Positions 45,200-57,244 of a DNA stretch of 64,000 bases are shown one piece after another. The DNA comes from Ascaphus truei. Its lineage: Eukaryota > Chordata > Amphibia > Anura > Ascaphidae. A program made the position numbers and the translations under genes. Each line of letters begins with the position of its first letter. The first letter of the stretch is position 1. The stretch lies in NCBI GenBank assembly GCA_036426205.1, contig CM071569.1, forward strand, positions 2,504,462-2,568,461, in the 5' to 3' direction. Under the pieces are notes generated by a model that saw only the letters and a list, made by a program, of their open reading frames with translations, made no database searches and was not told the origin of the DNA.

Positions 45200-46625
45200 C
45201 TAGTATTGTGACGGTGAAGGGGTACCCAGGCCAGTAAATAAAGGTATTATGCCCGGCTGGGTGCCCCTGAGCCTTATTGGGGAAATGTAGATGGTCAGCT
45301 CTGCGACCCAGTAATGGCAGCAACACTGTGATTGTAATAAAAATATCTGTGTGTCTCCAACCAGGTATAAGGTGGCGAGAATAATGTATTTGTAACTATG
45401 AAATGAATTACTGTAGCAGTGTTTCCCTGTAACCGCGTAATGGGAAAATGGTTCTAAAACCCAGCAGCCCACAGCACAGCGCACGGCTTTTAGCTAACTT
45501 CTGCCGGAAGGTCCTAGCGCGCTGAGATTTGCTGTGAGCGCAGAATGGGTAAAATCATGAAAAAGTTTATAGCGCAATTTTTATAACGTTATATAAAAAT
45601 TGATGAATGAAAGTCCCCCTATTTTAATTGTCCAACAGTATAGGCATGGGGGGATTTTCATTCAGACGGCGAGAACAGAAGAAACACTTAATTTGTAATC
45701 ACTACTTTAGAAATGCATAGCAGGAAAGTCCTGTGAGGTAAGCGACGCATATTTAATCCGGACTTCTAAGACACACCGCTAGCTCAGAGCCAAGATGTCT
45801 GTAAAAGTCCAGAGTTAAAAGGCTTCGGCCAACTAAGGTGTTAAGTGGGGAGGGGTAATGCAACTATCCCCATCCTAGGAAATGTCCGGGCAAATGGCCC
45901 AGATGTCTGGCCAGCTCAGAAAAATGTCGCCAGGTAAGGGGACAGGGTCTGGTATGCTAAGCGGCAAAGGTGCGAGGTTCGCGCATGCCCTTAGCAAACT
46001 AAGAAGCCCCTCTGCCAGGTTTTGCCAAGTATGGGCAACTCTGGGATAGGTGGGAATATTATTCCCACGAAAGAGATTGGCTGCAGAGGTTACAGATAGG
46101 GATTTTTACTGCATAAGAATCCCTGCAGCCGCTCGGGAGATAGATTCATCTAAGGTGGATTTTAAACTTTCTACCATCGTAACCCAAGTCAAGAGTTCGT
46201 AAGAACTAAGGAATCCAGAACCAATTCTACGGCGGTAGAACGAAGTAAGCAGCTCCGGCGGAAAAACTGTGGTTGCGAAAGACTGTTTTCGGCTCTGTTT
46301 GTGCACAATTCCCGCTCATGGGAAATTGTGCCCATAGACTCTATTTCTAAAGATTTTGTTTTGGGAATAGAAGAAGATTTCGTTTTACCCCGTCCCAGTA
46401 AGTGTATTTCAAGTGTTTTTTGTTAACTAATGTGTGTGTGTTCATTCTGTAAACAAATCACAATTTATTTTATCTCTTGCTTTGCTCAATCAAAGGACCC
46501 GGGTATTAAAGTGTTAAAAGTGCTGGTCTCCCGTGACAAGTATCAAAACACACATATCAATAAAAAAATATTCATTACCGTAGCGGCGGTCCGCTATAGT
46601 AATGAAGCTGCTTTAATATAATTTT
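45200..46625. other. Repeat-like sequence without a clear class
   Basis: TGTGACGGTGAAGGGGTACC at 45207 resembles an LTR start, followed by AATAAAGG. The rest has no recognisable gene. Confidence 0.3.
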
Positions 46626-46626
46626 T

Positions 46627-46892
46627 ATTAATATTGTGCGGGAGCAGGGGATCTCCTGAGCTGAACTGCATTGATTTCAGCCACGGGACCCCCTGCTTCC
46701 CGAGTTACAGACCCAGATATGGGTATCTCCATTATTTACATGTCGCACGTCACGTGACGTGGACGCTTTAAAGATGACAGCGACACTGGCATCCGATGCC
46801 CCATACCGGGGGCCTGTAACTTGGAAAGCAGGTGGTCCCTGAGCCAGAAATCAAAGCGGCTCAGCTCAAGAGACCCCCTGCTCCCACACACT
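46627..46892. mobile_element. MITE with TTAA-adjacent ends
   Basis: Left TATTGTGCGGGAGCAGGGGA, right (reverse strand) TAGTGTGTGGGAGCAGGGGG, each preceded by TTAA. Internal CACGTGACGTGG palindrome near 46752. Related to the GAAGCAGGGGG family by its GAGCTGAA motif. Confidence 0.65.
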
Positions 46893-47639
46893 ATTAAAAA
46901 AAATACATTAAAGCAGCTTCATGACCTTACCAATGAAGGGGTTAAGGTCCAATAGCAGCTTTATTGGTGGCAATTGCCCCCAATAAACCTTGCAATACAC
47001 AACCCACCCACCTCCTGTGCCCCCAACAACCCCTATACCTCCTAACACACATAAAGTATCTTTTTGTTTTTATGCACAGGAATTATACTATAGGCCAGCC
47101 GTGGTCCCCGAGGGTATCCGGGGGCCCCACAGGTGTTCCTGGTTGGTCCCTGCAGGTGTCCGGGGGTCACCACTGGCCTGCGGTATCAATCATGTGTCAA
47201 AAAAATAAAAACAATACTTTTAAATAAATACACCCCACTCCCCCCCGCCCCCCGCACCCTAACACATACAGTACAATAATGGCCAAAATTAATATTATCC
47301 AGATATGGATAATAGTGCATTTGTCCATTTAAAATACAACATTAAGCAGCATAAATAAAGTAAATAACATTTGCATTCACCCCTGCCGGGCTGCTACGGT
47401 GAAGGCCGTCCTCATCCTCATCACCGTCCATGTCCTCCGTTGCCACAAACAATACAGTACATAAAAAAAAGACAATCCAAGTTCCCCTAACCACTTAATG
47501 GTTAGAAACCGCTATAGTAATTAAGGGGTCAACCACTCCCTGCCACTACCCACCCAGGAGGACTAACCACTCACCCACCTAGGCAACTTCCCCCACCTTT
47601 CACCCATTCATTGGTACAGTGGTTACATTATGCTCATAT

Positions 47640-48480
47640 AATATGGGCATGATTTACCACTATAGCATGAAATGGTGAAGGAATTAAAAAACAGGCCCAA
47701 ATAAAACATATTACGTTGCAAAATAAAACACATTACATTGCAAAATAAAACACATTGCATAGCCAACTAAATAGATAACAAAGGCCAATAAAACAATTGA
47801 ATGGCACAGTGTACACATCATGCTCATAAAATATGGGGATCATTAAACAATATGCCAATGGTCAACCTAAAATACACAATCACAAACAAGATCCAATGCA
47901 ATCAAAACAATCGGAAAATAAAAAACAAATAAAGAAGTAAACAGAACAAAATTACCACCAATCAATTAATCCAATGCAAAATAAATACCAGCATTAACAA
48001 TTAAAACAGTAAAACAAAACAATGAATAAATAAAATAAATCTCCAAATAAACACAATCATTCAAAACAACAAATTAACCACTAATAAAAAGCAAACACCA
48101 AAACACATCAATAAATAAATTAAAGCTCAAATTAAACACCATCAGACAAAATCAAAATACCAAAAAGAAGCCACTATTAAAAAGCAAACAGTATCCCCCC
48201 ACCCTGAAATAAACAATTTAAAACACCACTAAAAATGCCATCGCACTAAATAATAATAAAAAATAAATAGGCAAAACATTTCTAAACAAATAAGCAAAAT
48301 ACATTTAACATACATAAAAGCAAGCATTTGGAAAAACAACCATTGTTTGTCCCTGTATGTATATATATCCATAAAGAGACATACATAAATACAGTGGCAA
48401 TGAATAGTCAGAAAAAATCCAATACCAAGAAAAATGCAATGAAAAACAAAGAGAAATAACACACATTCCCTTTTTTCCCT
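47640..48480. repeat. Long A/C-rich, G-poor tract
   Basis: Over 800 bp with very few G on the + strand, made of AATAAAACA-type words (AAATAAAACACATTACATTG twice near 47720-47755). Probably a decayed tandem or retroelement tail. Confidence 0.6.
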
Positions 48481-48986
48481 TACCTTTAGATGTCTTCACC
48501 CTCCGATTCCCGTGGTTACCACAAGCTTTCAAACCACGATCCCAAACAGCAACGGGCCACAGGTAAAAAAAAAAATCCAAATTCCTTTTCTTCTTTCTTT
48601 TTCTTCAACTGTAAATTGTAAACCGCGGAGATCACCCGAGTGTCCTGGACTCCCGCGGAGATCACCCAAGGGCCCCGGACACCCGTGGGGATCAGCCGGG
48701 ACACCCGCCAGCCTGTTGTAATAATGGTGTGCTGAAAAAAAGGTAAACAATGCTTTTCTGACTGTCTCCCAAAAAATCTGGCGTGCTTTTAAAGTACGAT
48801 TCACTTATTTATTTATTTATAAAATATTTTACCAGGAAGTAATACATTGAGAGTTACCTCTCGTTTTCAAGTATGTCCTGGGCACAGAGTAAAACAAATA
48901 ATACATGGTTACAAGTACAGTTACATAAATGAACAGGGTATACATTATATACAAGACATTGCGTGCACAGTTAAAGAAAATATATA

Positions 48987-50603
48987 TTATGAGCGTATGA
49001 AACAGTTACAGACCAGATTAAAGTGTGAGACAGCCTTAGATTTGAAAGAACTTAAGCTGGTGGTGGATATGAGAGTCTCTGGTAGGTTGTTCCAGTTTTG
49101 GGGTGCATGGAAGGAGAAGGAGGAACGTCCGGATACTTTGTTGAGCCTTGGGACCATGAATAGTCTTTTGGAGTCTGATCTCAGGTGATAGGTGCTGCAT
49201 GTGGTAGGGGTGAGGATCTTGTTCAGGTAGCTGGGTAGCTTGCCCAGAAAGTATTTGAGGGTGAGACAGGAAAGGTGAACTTTGCACCTAGACTCTAGTG
49301 TTGACCAATCTAGTTCTTTGAGCATTTTGCAGTGATGTGTGTTGTAGTTGCATTGGAGAACAAAACGACAAATTGAATTGTAGAGGGTGTCAAGTTTGCT
49401 AAGGTGGGTTTGAGGAGCCGAGCCATATACTATGTCTCCATAGTCAATAATTGGCATTAGCATCTGCTGTGCAATACGCTTTCTGACCAGGAGACTTAGG
49501 GAGGATTTGTTCCTGTAAAGTACCCCTAGTTTGGCATAGGTCTTGGTTGTCAGGGTATCAATGTGCATCCCGAATGTTAAGTGGGAGTCAAACCATAAGC
49601 CCAGGTATTTAAAACTAGTGACAGGTGTTAGGGTGGTGTTAGCGTTGGTTCTATTCAGGAGCTCAGTCACTGGAAGCTTTACAAATTTAGTCTTGGTCCC
49701 AAATACCATTGTTACAGTCTTGTCAGTGTTTAAAAACAGTTTGTTTTGGGAAATCCAGTTTTCGAGTCTCAAAAAGTCAGACTGAAGTATGTGTTGAAGG
49801 TCAGAGAGGCTATGGCTGTGTGCATATAGGATTGTGTCATCTGCATACATGTGTATTGAGGCTTCCTTACAAGCTGTGGGAAGATCATTAATGAACACTG
49901 AGAAGAGTAGGGGCCCCAGAACAGAGCCTTGCGGGACACCACAGGTGATATCCAGGGGGTTGGAGTTAGAGCCTGAGATGGACACATGTTGGGATCTTCC
50001 TGATAGGTAGGACTGAAACCAGTTTAAAGCATGTTTCCCTATTCCAGAGCTCTGGAGTTTGTTAAGCAGGATAACATGATCAACTGTGTCAAAAGCCTTT
50101 GCAAAATCTAGGAATACTGCACCAGTGAGTTGTCCCCGTTCCATCACACACTGGATTCCATTGCAAACTTTTAGCAGGGTAGTTACGGTGGAATGTTTGG
50201 GACGAAACCCAGATTGGAATTGGCTAGGGAAATTTGTCTTGGTGTAGAAATCGCTTAATTGGGAGTGGACACATTTTTCCATAACTTTGGATAGAATTGG
50301 GAGAAGTGAGATTGGCTTGTAGTTTGAGACAGTGTTTTTGTCCCCACTTTTCAAGATTGGGACAACTCTGGCAGTTTTCCAGGTCTTAGGGATATGGCCT
50401 GCAGACAGGATAGAGTTGACTATGGACGCAATTGGTTTGGCAATGGCTGGGGCACCAAGTCGTAGGAACCTAGATTGTAGTAAGTCGGGTCCACATTGGC
50501 TGCTTAGTTTTAGTTTGAGGAGCGCTTGTGTAATCTCCTCTTCAGATACTGGGCTAAATTGAAAATTGTGGGACTGTAGGGATACTCCCAGGATGAGATT
50601 CAT
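48987..50603 (-). pseudogene. LINE reverse transcriptase, main frame
   Basis: 538 open codons. Reverse-transcriptase blocks appear in order: IPKTWKTARVVPILKSGD near residues 73-90, NYKPISLLPILSKVMEK, the FRPKHST block near 133, FLDFAKAFDTVDH with the first catalytic Asp near 170, GVPQGSVLGPLLFSVFINDL near 223, and the active-site Y-A-D-D box near 254. A C-terminal WNNLPETL region follows. The enzyme would copy its own RNA at a nicked target. Because the frame upstream is shifted and the endonuclease is absent, the copy is not autonomous. Confidence 0.88.
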
Positions 50604-50988
50604 GTTTGGGGTTTGTGCTGCGTTTCGCTAATAAGTTAGTGGCACACCCCACAAAGTAATCATGGAATGCATTTGCAATGTCAGTGGGGTTTGTCAGAGT
50701 AATATCCCCCTTAGTGATATTACTTGGTTGTTGATGGTTAGGAGGCTGGAATATATTGTTGATAACCTTCCAGAAGTTAGCTGGGTTTGATGTATTTTGG
50801 TGGAGATTGTCAGAGTAATATTGTGCTTTTGCGTGCCTTGTTTGCCTTGTGCACATGTTCCGCATGCATCTGTAGTGATTGAGATCCTTGGTAGTGCCAG
50901 TTACTTTGTAGCGTTTCCACAAGGCATCCCTGAACTGGTAGAGTGCAATAAGGTCAGGTGTAACCCATGGAAGGTGGGCCCCTTCCAT
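50554..50988 (-). pseudogene. LINE ORF2 segment upstream of the frame break
   Basis: 144 codons in another frame. The linker between endonuclease and reverse transcriptase shows PWVTPDLIALYQFRDALWKR, then NPANFWKVINNIF and a segment ending near HDYFVGCATNL. It overlaps the start of the main frame by 50 bases, so one small frameshift near 50580-50620 separates them. Confidence 0.8.
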
Positions 50989-51470
50989 GACAGCTTAGTG
51001 AACCCCGCTGACTGGCAAAAAACGGCGCGTTTGCTGTTTTTTGCCTGATCAGACGTATTTTTTTTCATTGCTGAAAAAATGCCTTTTAAGGCAGATAAAC
51101 CACTGTTATCACTGCTTAGTGAATCGCGCTCTATCGGTCAAAAGCCATTTATCGGTCTTAAAAGCAGTTGTCAATGCTTAGTGCATAGCCCCCAAAAGTT
51201 ATTTGAAAAAGGAAGCGGAAGTCTTTATTAAATCGTGCTTGCAGCACACCATCAAAACAAGCAATTTACTGAAAAGTTGGAATTTCTGAAATTTTGTAAC
51301 ATTTATATTTGAGATTTTTGTTTGACAAATATGGTGCAATTTGCACTTGCACGGTCCGTTGTGATGTCATCGCGTGCGCGTTGGGTGCCATGACTCCGTG
51401 ACGTCATCACGTTCTTGGCGTGAAATGGACAATCAGGAAATGTGTACTTAACGTGTGTGTGTGTGTGTAT

Positions 51471-51575
51471 TACTCCTTGATAAAGTGCACGAAACATGTA
51501 GGAGGCCTGTTACGCCTCCGTTTTTAATGGACTAATATAGCTATTTTTGATATACAATTTTTGACCCACTCTCCT
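51471..51575 (+). ncRNA. Hammerhead-like module, reduced stem II
   Basis: Stem I CTCC (51473-51476)/GGAG (51501-51504), core TTGATAA (51477-51483), GTGCAC in place of a full stem II, GAAA (51491-51494), palindrome CATG, then TA. The self-complementary stem II could only form between two RNA copies. Confidence 0.45.
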
Positions 51576-52258
51576 GGCTGTGCGATACATTCCCAATCGT
51601 GCTTATCTTCATGCTGCTTATAATTATCCTCTATATGTATACATAGTGGCAATAACGGTACAATATTCATTGACAGCTCGTGTGTGTCGGCAATCGGATC
51701 CTTAGTGGACTCCCAGATGTGAGTACCGTGGTTAGAATGATTATTGTAGACCGAATCGACCAGACATGATACGAGGCAGCTACCAAGGGTAGTAGATGAT
51801 CTTTCAGCATAGACACCGTAGTAAGAACTGTTCGGTAGATTGCGGTGCATCAAGCACTTGTATGTAGGAGACAACCTGGCTAGCGGGTACTCTCTACCGT
51901 ATTAGCGTTTTAATGGGAGCAATTCAATATGCCAGACGATATCAGAAGTTGTCTCTGAGTGAGTCCCTTGGTTATAACGGCTGCGTTGATTGAAGCGTCA
52001 GCGGAGGATCTATTAAACATCAGACACGTGTCTGATGTCTATACCATGATAAGAATGGTTTAGCCAGTAAGCTTGGCCATATTCCGTAGAGTGACAGTGC
52101 AACGGATAACCCCTGGAAAGTGATAGCTGGCAGGAGCGTCGAAGCCACAATCTGAGAGGTACTGTAAGTAAATCCGGTCTGTCTGTGTAGTTCAAAAAGT
52201 CCGTATAGTAATTGCTATAGCAGCAATGGTGCCCCTGTGGGAACAAACGTGCATCCTG

Positions 52259-52298
52259 ACAGCGGTTTCGCGGAGGCGCGCTTTATCAAGGGGTTATT
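52259..52298 (-). ncRNA. Hammerhead-like module, minus strand
   Basis: Minus strand reads TTGATAA (52289-52283), a GCGCGCCTCCGC arm, GAAA (52269-52266). Stem I is no longer paired, so it is decayed. Confidence 0.35.
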
Positions 52299-52970
52299 CT
52301 CTTACATTATTTTGGGTCATGTGCTCAGTGATTGGCGTGATCACACTCTATTAATCACACTCAGTATTGCCTTAGACTAGAATCTTGAGTTCACCATTTA
52401 CTATCGGGCTGTGATTGCAGAGACGTATACTGCCATTGTAACCATACTGATTGACAATATACATAGATACAGTAATGGTTGCTACTGATTGAGTCATTCA
52501 AAGACCACCAGCTACAACTGAGCAGCATTGCTGTCGCACATGGGACATTATATACCCTTGTATTTTACATTTTGATATATTAAAAATGAATTTGAACTAT
52601 TACACATTACTCTCCATCTCATACTTGGGGTGAATATTTTAGCACCGATTACTGTTATATCGGTTCTTTCTTCACTATATATCGCAATATACTGTACTAA
52701 CTATTGATTAAATACTGATATTCCATCTTCACATTGAGTGATATTGTGTGCATGTAATCTGGGGACTTTTTTCTGAACCCCTGGTTCACGCTGGACTAAG
52801 TGGTATTCAGTTTCTTTTTGTTATATTCTTTCCCCTAGTGCACCATTCACTTTTTATTCCTGTTAGGAGTGCTGGTATCCCATTTGTTTTCTAACTAGGG
52901 TATCCCTGACAGTGGCTGCTCGCCTATACGCCATCAATGGTGGAGCTACCCACAATTCCCATAACCATGG

Positions 52971-53445
52971 TTAGCCTAGTGCCCCCCCCGGCTATGTGTT
53001 TCCCGGCCCTGGCATGTAAGTCCTGGTAAGTGCAGGCAGTGTCAGGATTAAATCTCTCCACATGGCCAGGATGTGAGTCTGCTGGCACACTGGTAATATT
53101 GTTGCCATAGCCAGGTGGAGGCTGGGTGGCAGTTGGGAGCATCATGTCTGGGGTGGGGGGGGGGGGAGTGTTAAGGGGCCACACGTAGTAGGGTGTGACA
53201 CCGGAACCTCCTCTAACACCTGCCCAGTTTGGGGCAGGGTCGCCAACCCCTCCCCAGGTATATACTGTAAGAGGCTCCTAACCCAAATTTAGTAACACGA
53301 TTCCAAGATGTAGCCTGCTCCACAGTGAGTGAGACGGGTGTCTGCCTTACCCCATCAGGGGCTAAGGGGGTGGCAACGAGCCTCAGGGGGCTTCAAGCCC
53401 TTGGGGGGCCTAGCCAGGGAATGACCGAGATGCAAGATGTGAGGG
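52971..53445 (+). mobile_element. LTR-like block B, copy 2
   Basis: Matches 39681-40135. The TATA region here is AGGTATATACTGTAAGAGGC, which has five extra bases that break the TATATAAG spacing. AATAAA follows at 53516-53521. Confidence 0.55.
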
Positions 53446-54570
53446 AAGATATAATGTGATGGTCGTGTGAGAAGTACCTCTCTTGCAAGAGATGGAATCG
53501 GGTCCTGGCCCCACCAAATAAATGGTGAACGGTTCCATGTCTACGTATTGTTATTGGGAAAGGGAGTTCCAGCAGGGAATACTACCTGCCCCCGGCGGCC
53601 ACCCTACAGGGTGGAGGTGCTGCACCGAGGAATCACCCTCACGTCCCGTTGCTATTCCCACAACCACCGCGGAGACTCAGGATTCCTGGCCTACAGCAGG
53701 TGAGCTACACAGCACCAGAGCACACGTAACATGCAGATCTCCCGTGAGAGGGGGAAAGGGTGTTACACATGGATCAGAGTCAATCATGAACCAGTATTTG
53801 CTAATCATTTGGCTTATGATACCGATAGCAAATGTTAAAGCATCTGACTCATATGATCCCCCAGGTTAGAAAAGAAGCCGGAGCATTGCAAGCGTATAGG
53901 ATAAAAAAACAATTTCCAGCAATACACTTGCAGTGCTCCGGTTTCCATTCTTACCTGGTATTTGCTATTCGGCTGGGAAGCACGTCTAGGGAGACAGACG
54001 AACCCTCACGGAATACTCCAGCTGCACTAATGAGCTTGCTCACACCACTACCAGCTGCATATTCGGAGACTGCCAGCACCAGAGATTCGGAAAAAGACGG
54101 GAGGGGGGAGTTGAGGGGGGCAAACATATTTACTTGCCCTTCCTTCAGCATGTGTCCAGGTTAGGTGCGCTCTATCTGAGGAGGTTTTGTAGCTTCTAGT
54201 CTCCACAATGCTTATTTCAGCATAATACATACAGTATTGAGCTGTATACAGCCACATCTCACTCTCTCTACAGAACAGGACGGCTCGTACTATTATCATA
54301 TGATCCACCATCTGACGATAATGTAATTAATTTGCACCGATTGTAATTCTGTCTCTACTATAAACGCCTTGCCTTCCACAATAAACGCATATTTTTTAAA
54401 ATATTACCAAAAGCCTCAGGAGTGCAGTTTTCCCCCTATTCAGAGGATTTTGTTTGCATTGCACTTTCCCTCTGTGGGCTGTGCCTCTGCACCCGACGCG
54501 TTCTACGTGGCTATGTGAGTGCACCTATCTCCTCGAATCTCCCGTAAGAGGACAATGAGAATTTCACTGA
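53446..54570. other. Unassigned, with a small hairpin
   Basis: CCGGAGCATTGCAAGCGTAT (53878-53897) is answered by ATACACTTGCAGTGCTCCGG (53922-53941), a 20-bp imperfect hairpin. No gene recognised. Confidence 0.4.
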
Positions 54571-54700
54571 GTTAGGAGTTTGACAAAAGACTATGTAGGT
54601 CGGAAACGTCGCCCAATTTTATCTTTTCAGTTTTGGATGGAATACATTTCTAACTTTTTATCGAATACGGAGTGTGTGCTGTGGACCTTCCTGATTTTGC
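54571..54700 (+). ncRNA. Hammerhead-like module
   Basis: Core TTGACAA (54580-54586), stem II GACT/GGTC with an ATGTA loop, GAAA (54603-54606), CGTC. A T-rich tail and GTGTGTGCT follow as in the 24911 copy. Stem I is weak. Confidence 0.4.
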
Positions 54701-55138
54701 ATATACATTGACACAAAGACTCTAGATGATAATGATGCAATTTGCTTGAATTGTGTTCAAAATTTTCCTTGATACATCACCCCAAAAATTATTGCTGCAA
54801 AAATGAAGTTCGAAATGTTATCCTGAATTAATAATTTGACTTTTCCTTCCTTACTTCTGTTAGAAATCCATTTATTATATTAAAATTTGGGAATGAGAAC
54901 ATATATCAAGACAATTGAATGTGAATATGTTTTAAGGTTTAGAATTCATATGTAGCCAAAAGAGATGAGTTGCAGTAAAGGTTTGATGCGTAACGGATGT
55001 TGGAGATTGGCTTAAGGATAGGATTTCATATTATGACATTTGAGTCTGAAGTAGTTTGGAGTTTCTTTGTTACAGAGAAACCACGAGGAGAAAGGGGGCG
55101 CGGTTAGTGATCAATAAATACATTTGTCGTTGAAAGAG

Positions 55139-55320
55139 TACGCTCTCTCTTCTCCAAGACCTCTCTTCTCCAAGACCTCTCTTCTCCAAGACCTCTCTTC
55201 TCCAAGACCTCTCTTCCTCAAGACCTCTCACTCTCTCTCAAGACCTCTCTCTCTCAAGACCTCTCTGTCTCTCTCAAGACCTCTCTCTCTCTCTCAAGAC
55301 CTCTCTCTCTTAAGACCACT
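55139..55320. repeat. Pyrimidine-rich minisatellite, unit about 17 bp
   Basis: CTCTTCTCCAAGAC repeats, shifting to CTCTCTCTCAAGAC. Confidence 0.9.
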
Positions 55321-55384
55321 CTGCAAATGACATCTAAGCTGCAAAATGAGACAATGGTGTCTTTGTTCTATCATTACTATCTAA

Positions 55385-55923
55385 GGCTGCAGCCAGTGTG
55401 GCGCTGAGTGTGCAGGCGCTCATGCGCGGCAGCGCAAGAAAGCAGCAAATTCAAATGTGCTTGTTTGGCAAGCAGCTAAGCGCTGCGCATGCTCAGGTGC
55501 TTGCTCACGCTGGCCACACACATTGCCGCAATGTGTTTCATCGCGGCCAGCGTGAGCGCGCCCTGCCGCTCAGCGCCGCCGAGGACTAAGGCTAAGTCCA
55601 TAGTGAATTTAGCCGTGCGGAGGCGCGCTGAGGCTGAGGGAAAGCGGGTGCTTTCCTTGGCCTTAGACCGCGCGCCGTCCGGGGGCGTGTCGGGGGGAGG
55701 GGGGCCTGTGATGTCACAGAGCTGGTTCGCCCTCATTGACCAGCTCTGCGCTCCGGGGAGCACAGAAACGAAAATGTTCTTAAGACACACCCTTCCGCAC
55801 GCTTGCGGAAGCGTGCGCGAGCCCCTGCTAATGCCTCTCTCATTGCGGCTGCAGGGGCTCACTGCCGAGCAGCAGCGCGCCTCACCACGGGTCCGCGCCT
55901 AAGCGCTGACCATGCCCGAGGCC
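55385..55923. mobile_element. Harbinger-like GC-rich element pair with TAA duplication
   Basis: TAA at 55382-55384 and 55924-55926. Left end GGCTGCAGCCAGTGTGGCGC, right end (reverse strand) GGCCTCGGGCATGGTCAGCG. A junction at about 55588-55595 (GACTAAGGCTAAGTCC) looks like the meeting of two tandem MITEs that share TAA. CpG-rich, but not a promoter by this evidence. Confidence 0.65.
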
Positions 55924-55929
55924 TAAGAG

Positions 55930-57015
55930 ACAGAGCCCATGTTGTTATGATTGATTGAACATTCATCTGTAAGTAACACTTTAAGAATAAACCATAACTT
56001 TGTCTGCTGAACAACAATCTTCTGACGTATTGGAATATTTATGAACAAGGAAATTGGGCCAAATTTAGCAAACATGACTTGCTCATTCAGGTCTGTGTCC
56101 CATGTATGTAAATAAAAAAGAGAAAATTTGGCGCCTAATAATACTACGTGAACATAGAAAAACTATGTGAACTAAGTGTCCAGAAAAGAAATAAAAGGAA
56201 CTCCAACCATAAATAGTCCAATGGCAATAGGTAGCAAACCTCCAATTGGTCTCTTGAAAGTGGTCTCCCAGCACATGAAAATTAAAAATAAAGAATATCA
56301 TAGAGCAACACCAAACAACAAGAAAAACCCATAAATACACCAATAATAACAGAAAATAGATATAAAATAAATATTAATGAATATTAATACTAAAAAATAA
56401 CCAATGAATAATAAACCACAATTAATACCAATATATAAACAAACACACGTGGCTAGTGAATAACTAGAAAGACTAATACATTTAATATAAATAAAATAAA
56501 TAAAACAGACAAATGCCTTCACAAAGGGAAATACTGACACGGTGATTCACTTCCAGAGGGTTAAAATTAGAATCCTACTCACGACAGGTAAGAGATGTAC
56601 AATATGCAATTTATGTATGTAAAGAAGATAAATCATTTTTATAAATGGGAAAACATAGAAAATGGACCAACCTCTCAATTCTCCAAGTCAAGCGCTCCCA
56701 GTCAAAATACATTTTACAGCTAAAAAGTCATCTTGTCTAAAGCAGTGTTTAATAAGTGCCACAATATGTTCCCGGGGTGATAAGCTGGAGTATTTCTGTT
56801 TCATTAGATCAGATTTAGTATTAATACATTCATAAAAAAATCTAATGTTTGAAGTAAGTTTGCTGCTGTATGGATGCAGAATATTGCGTTATAAAGAAGT
56901 GTTGCAGATTTTCTATTGGATTCAATGGCAGCGATAGCGCAAAATATCACAGAATATCTCACCATAATGCGCCATCGGGTGCAATAATCCTGGCAAGTCA
57001 CTGCAGCCAAGTTTA
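55930..57015. other. AT-rich stretch, nothing recognised
   Basis: A-rich and G-poor from 56280 to 56520, like the tract at 47.6-48.5 kb. Minus-strand frames there are rich in Phe, Ile and Tyr because of the base composition. Confidence 0.4.
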
Positions 57016-57025
57016 CGGTGTTCAG

Positions 57026-57244
57026 CAGGGGTCTCAAAATCAGTCATCAAGGGCCACTAACAGGCCAACTTTAATGGATATCCCTGCTTCAGCACAGGTG
57101 ACTCAATCAGTGGCTCAGTCTTTGACTGTGGTGATCGCCGTGTGAGGTGGTAGAGCAGGGAGATGTGGTGACCTTTGCTGAAGTAGGGAAATCCATAAAA
57201 ACTGTCCTGTGTGTGACCCTTGAGGACTGAGTTTGAGACCCCTG
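57026..57244. mobile_element. hAT-like MITE, CTCCAGTCCTC family
   Basis: Starts CAGGGGTCTCAAAATCAGTC and ends with the complement of CAGGGGTCTCAAACTCAGTC. The centre has a TGATCGCCGTGTGAGGTGGT stretch, the reverse complement of the tandem unit at 60.8-61.6 kb. Confidence 0.75.

Larger units (their letters stand above)
48807..50990 (-). mobile_element. 5'-truncated L2/CR1-like LINE
   Basis: Minus-strand coding from about 50988 to 48987, then a 3' UTR with CAGGACATACTTGAAAACGA and GTATTACTTCCTGG, and an (AAAT)n tail at 48807. The endonuclease half is missing. The same family left a bare tail at 10280-10665. Confidence 0.85.
44067..51193. mobile_element. 7.1 kb interval bounded by inverted repeats
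   Basis: The left end GGGGGCTATGCACTAAGCAG (then TGA) and the reverse complement of the right end (GGGGGCTATGCACTAAGCAT, TGA) agree at 22 of 23 positions. Both arms continue with GATTCACTAA motifs. AAA lies outside both ends. Inside are a block-A LTR, a MITE, an A-rich tract and a truncated LINE, so it may be one small element swollen by later insertions or two unrelated ends of one MITE family. Confidence 0.5.
51340..52310. mobile_element. Element with two inverted hammerhead-like modules
   Basis: A + strand module near 51471 and a - strand module near 52263 face outward from about 750 bp of non-coding sequence. The body contains ACACGTGTCTGATGT next to its mirror (ATCAGACACGTGTCTGAT near 52019). 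No coding region. Could be one inverted-repeat Penelope-type copy or two independent fragments. Confidence 0.45.
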
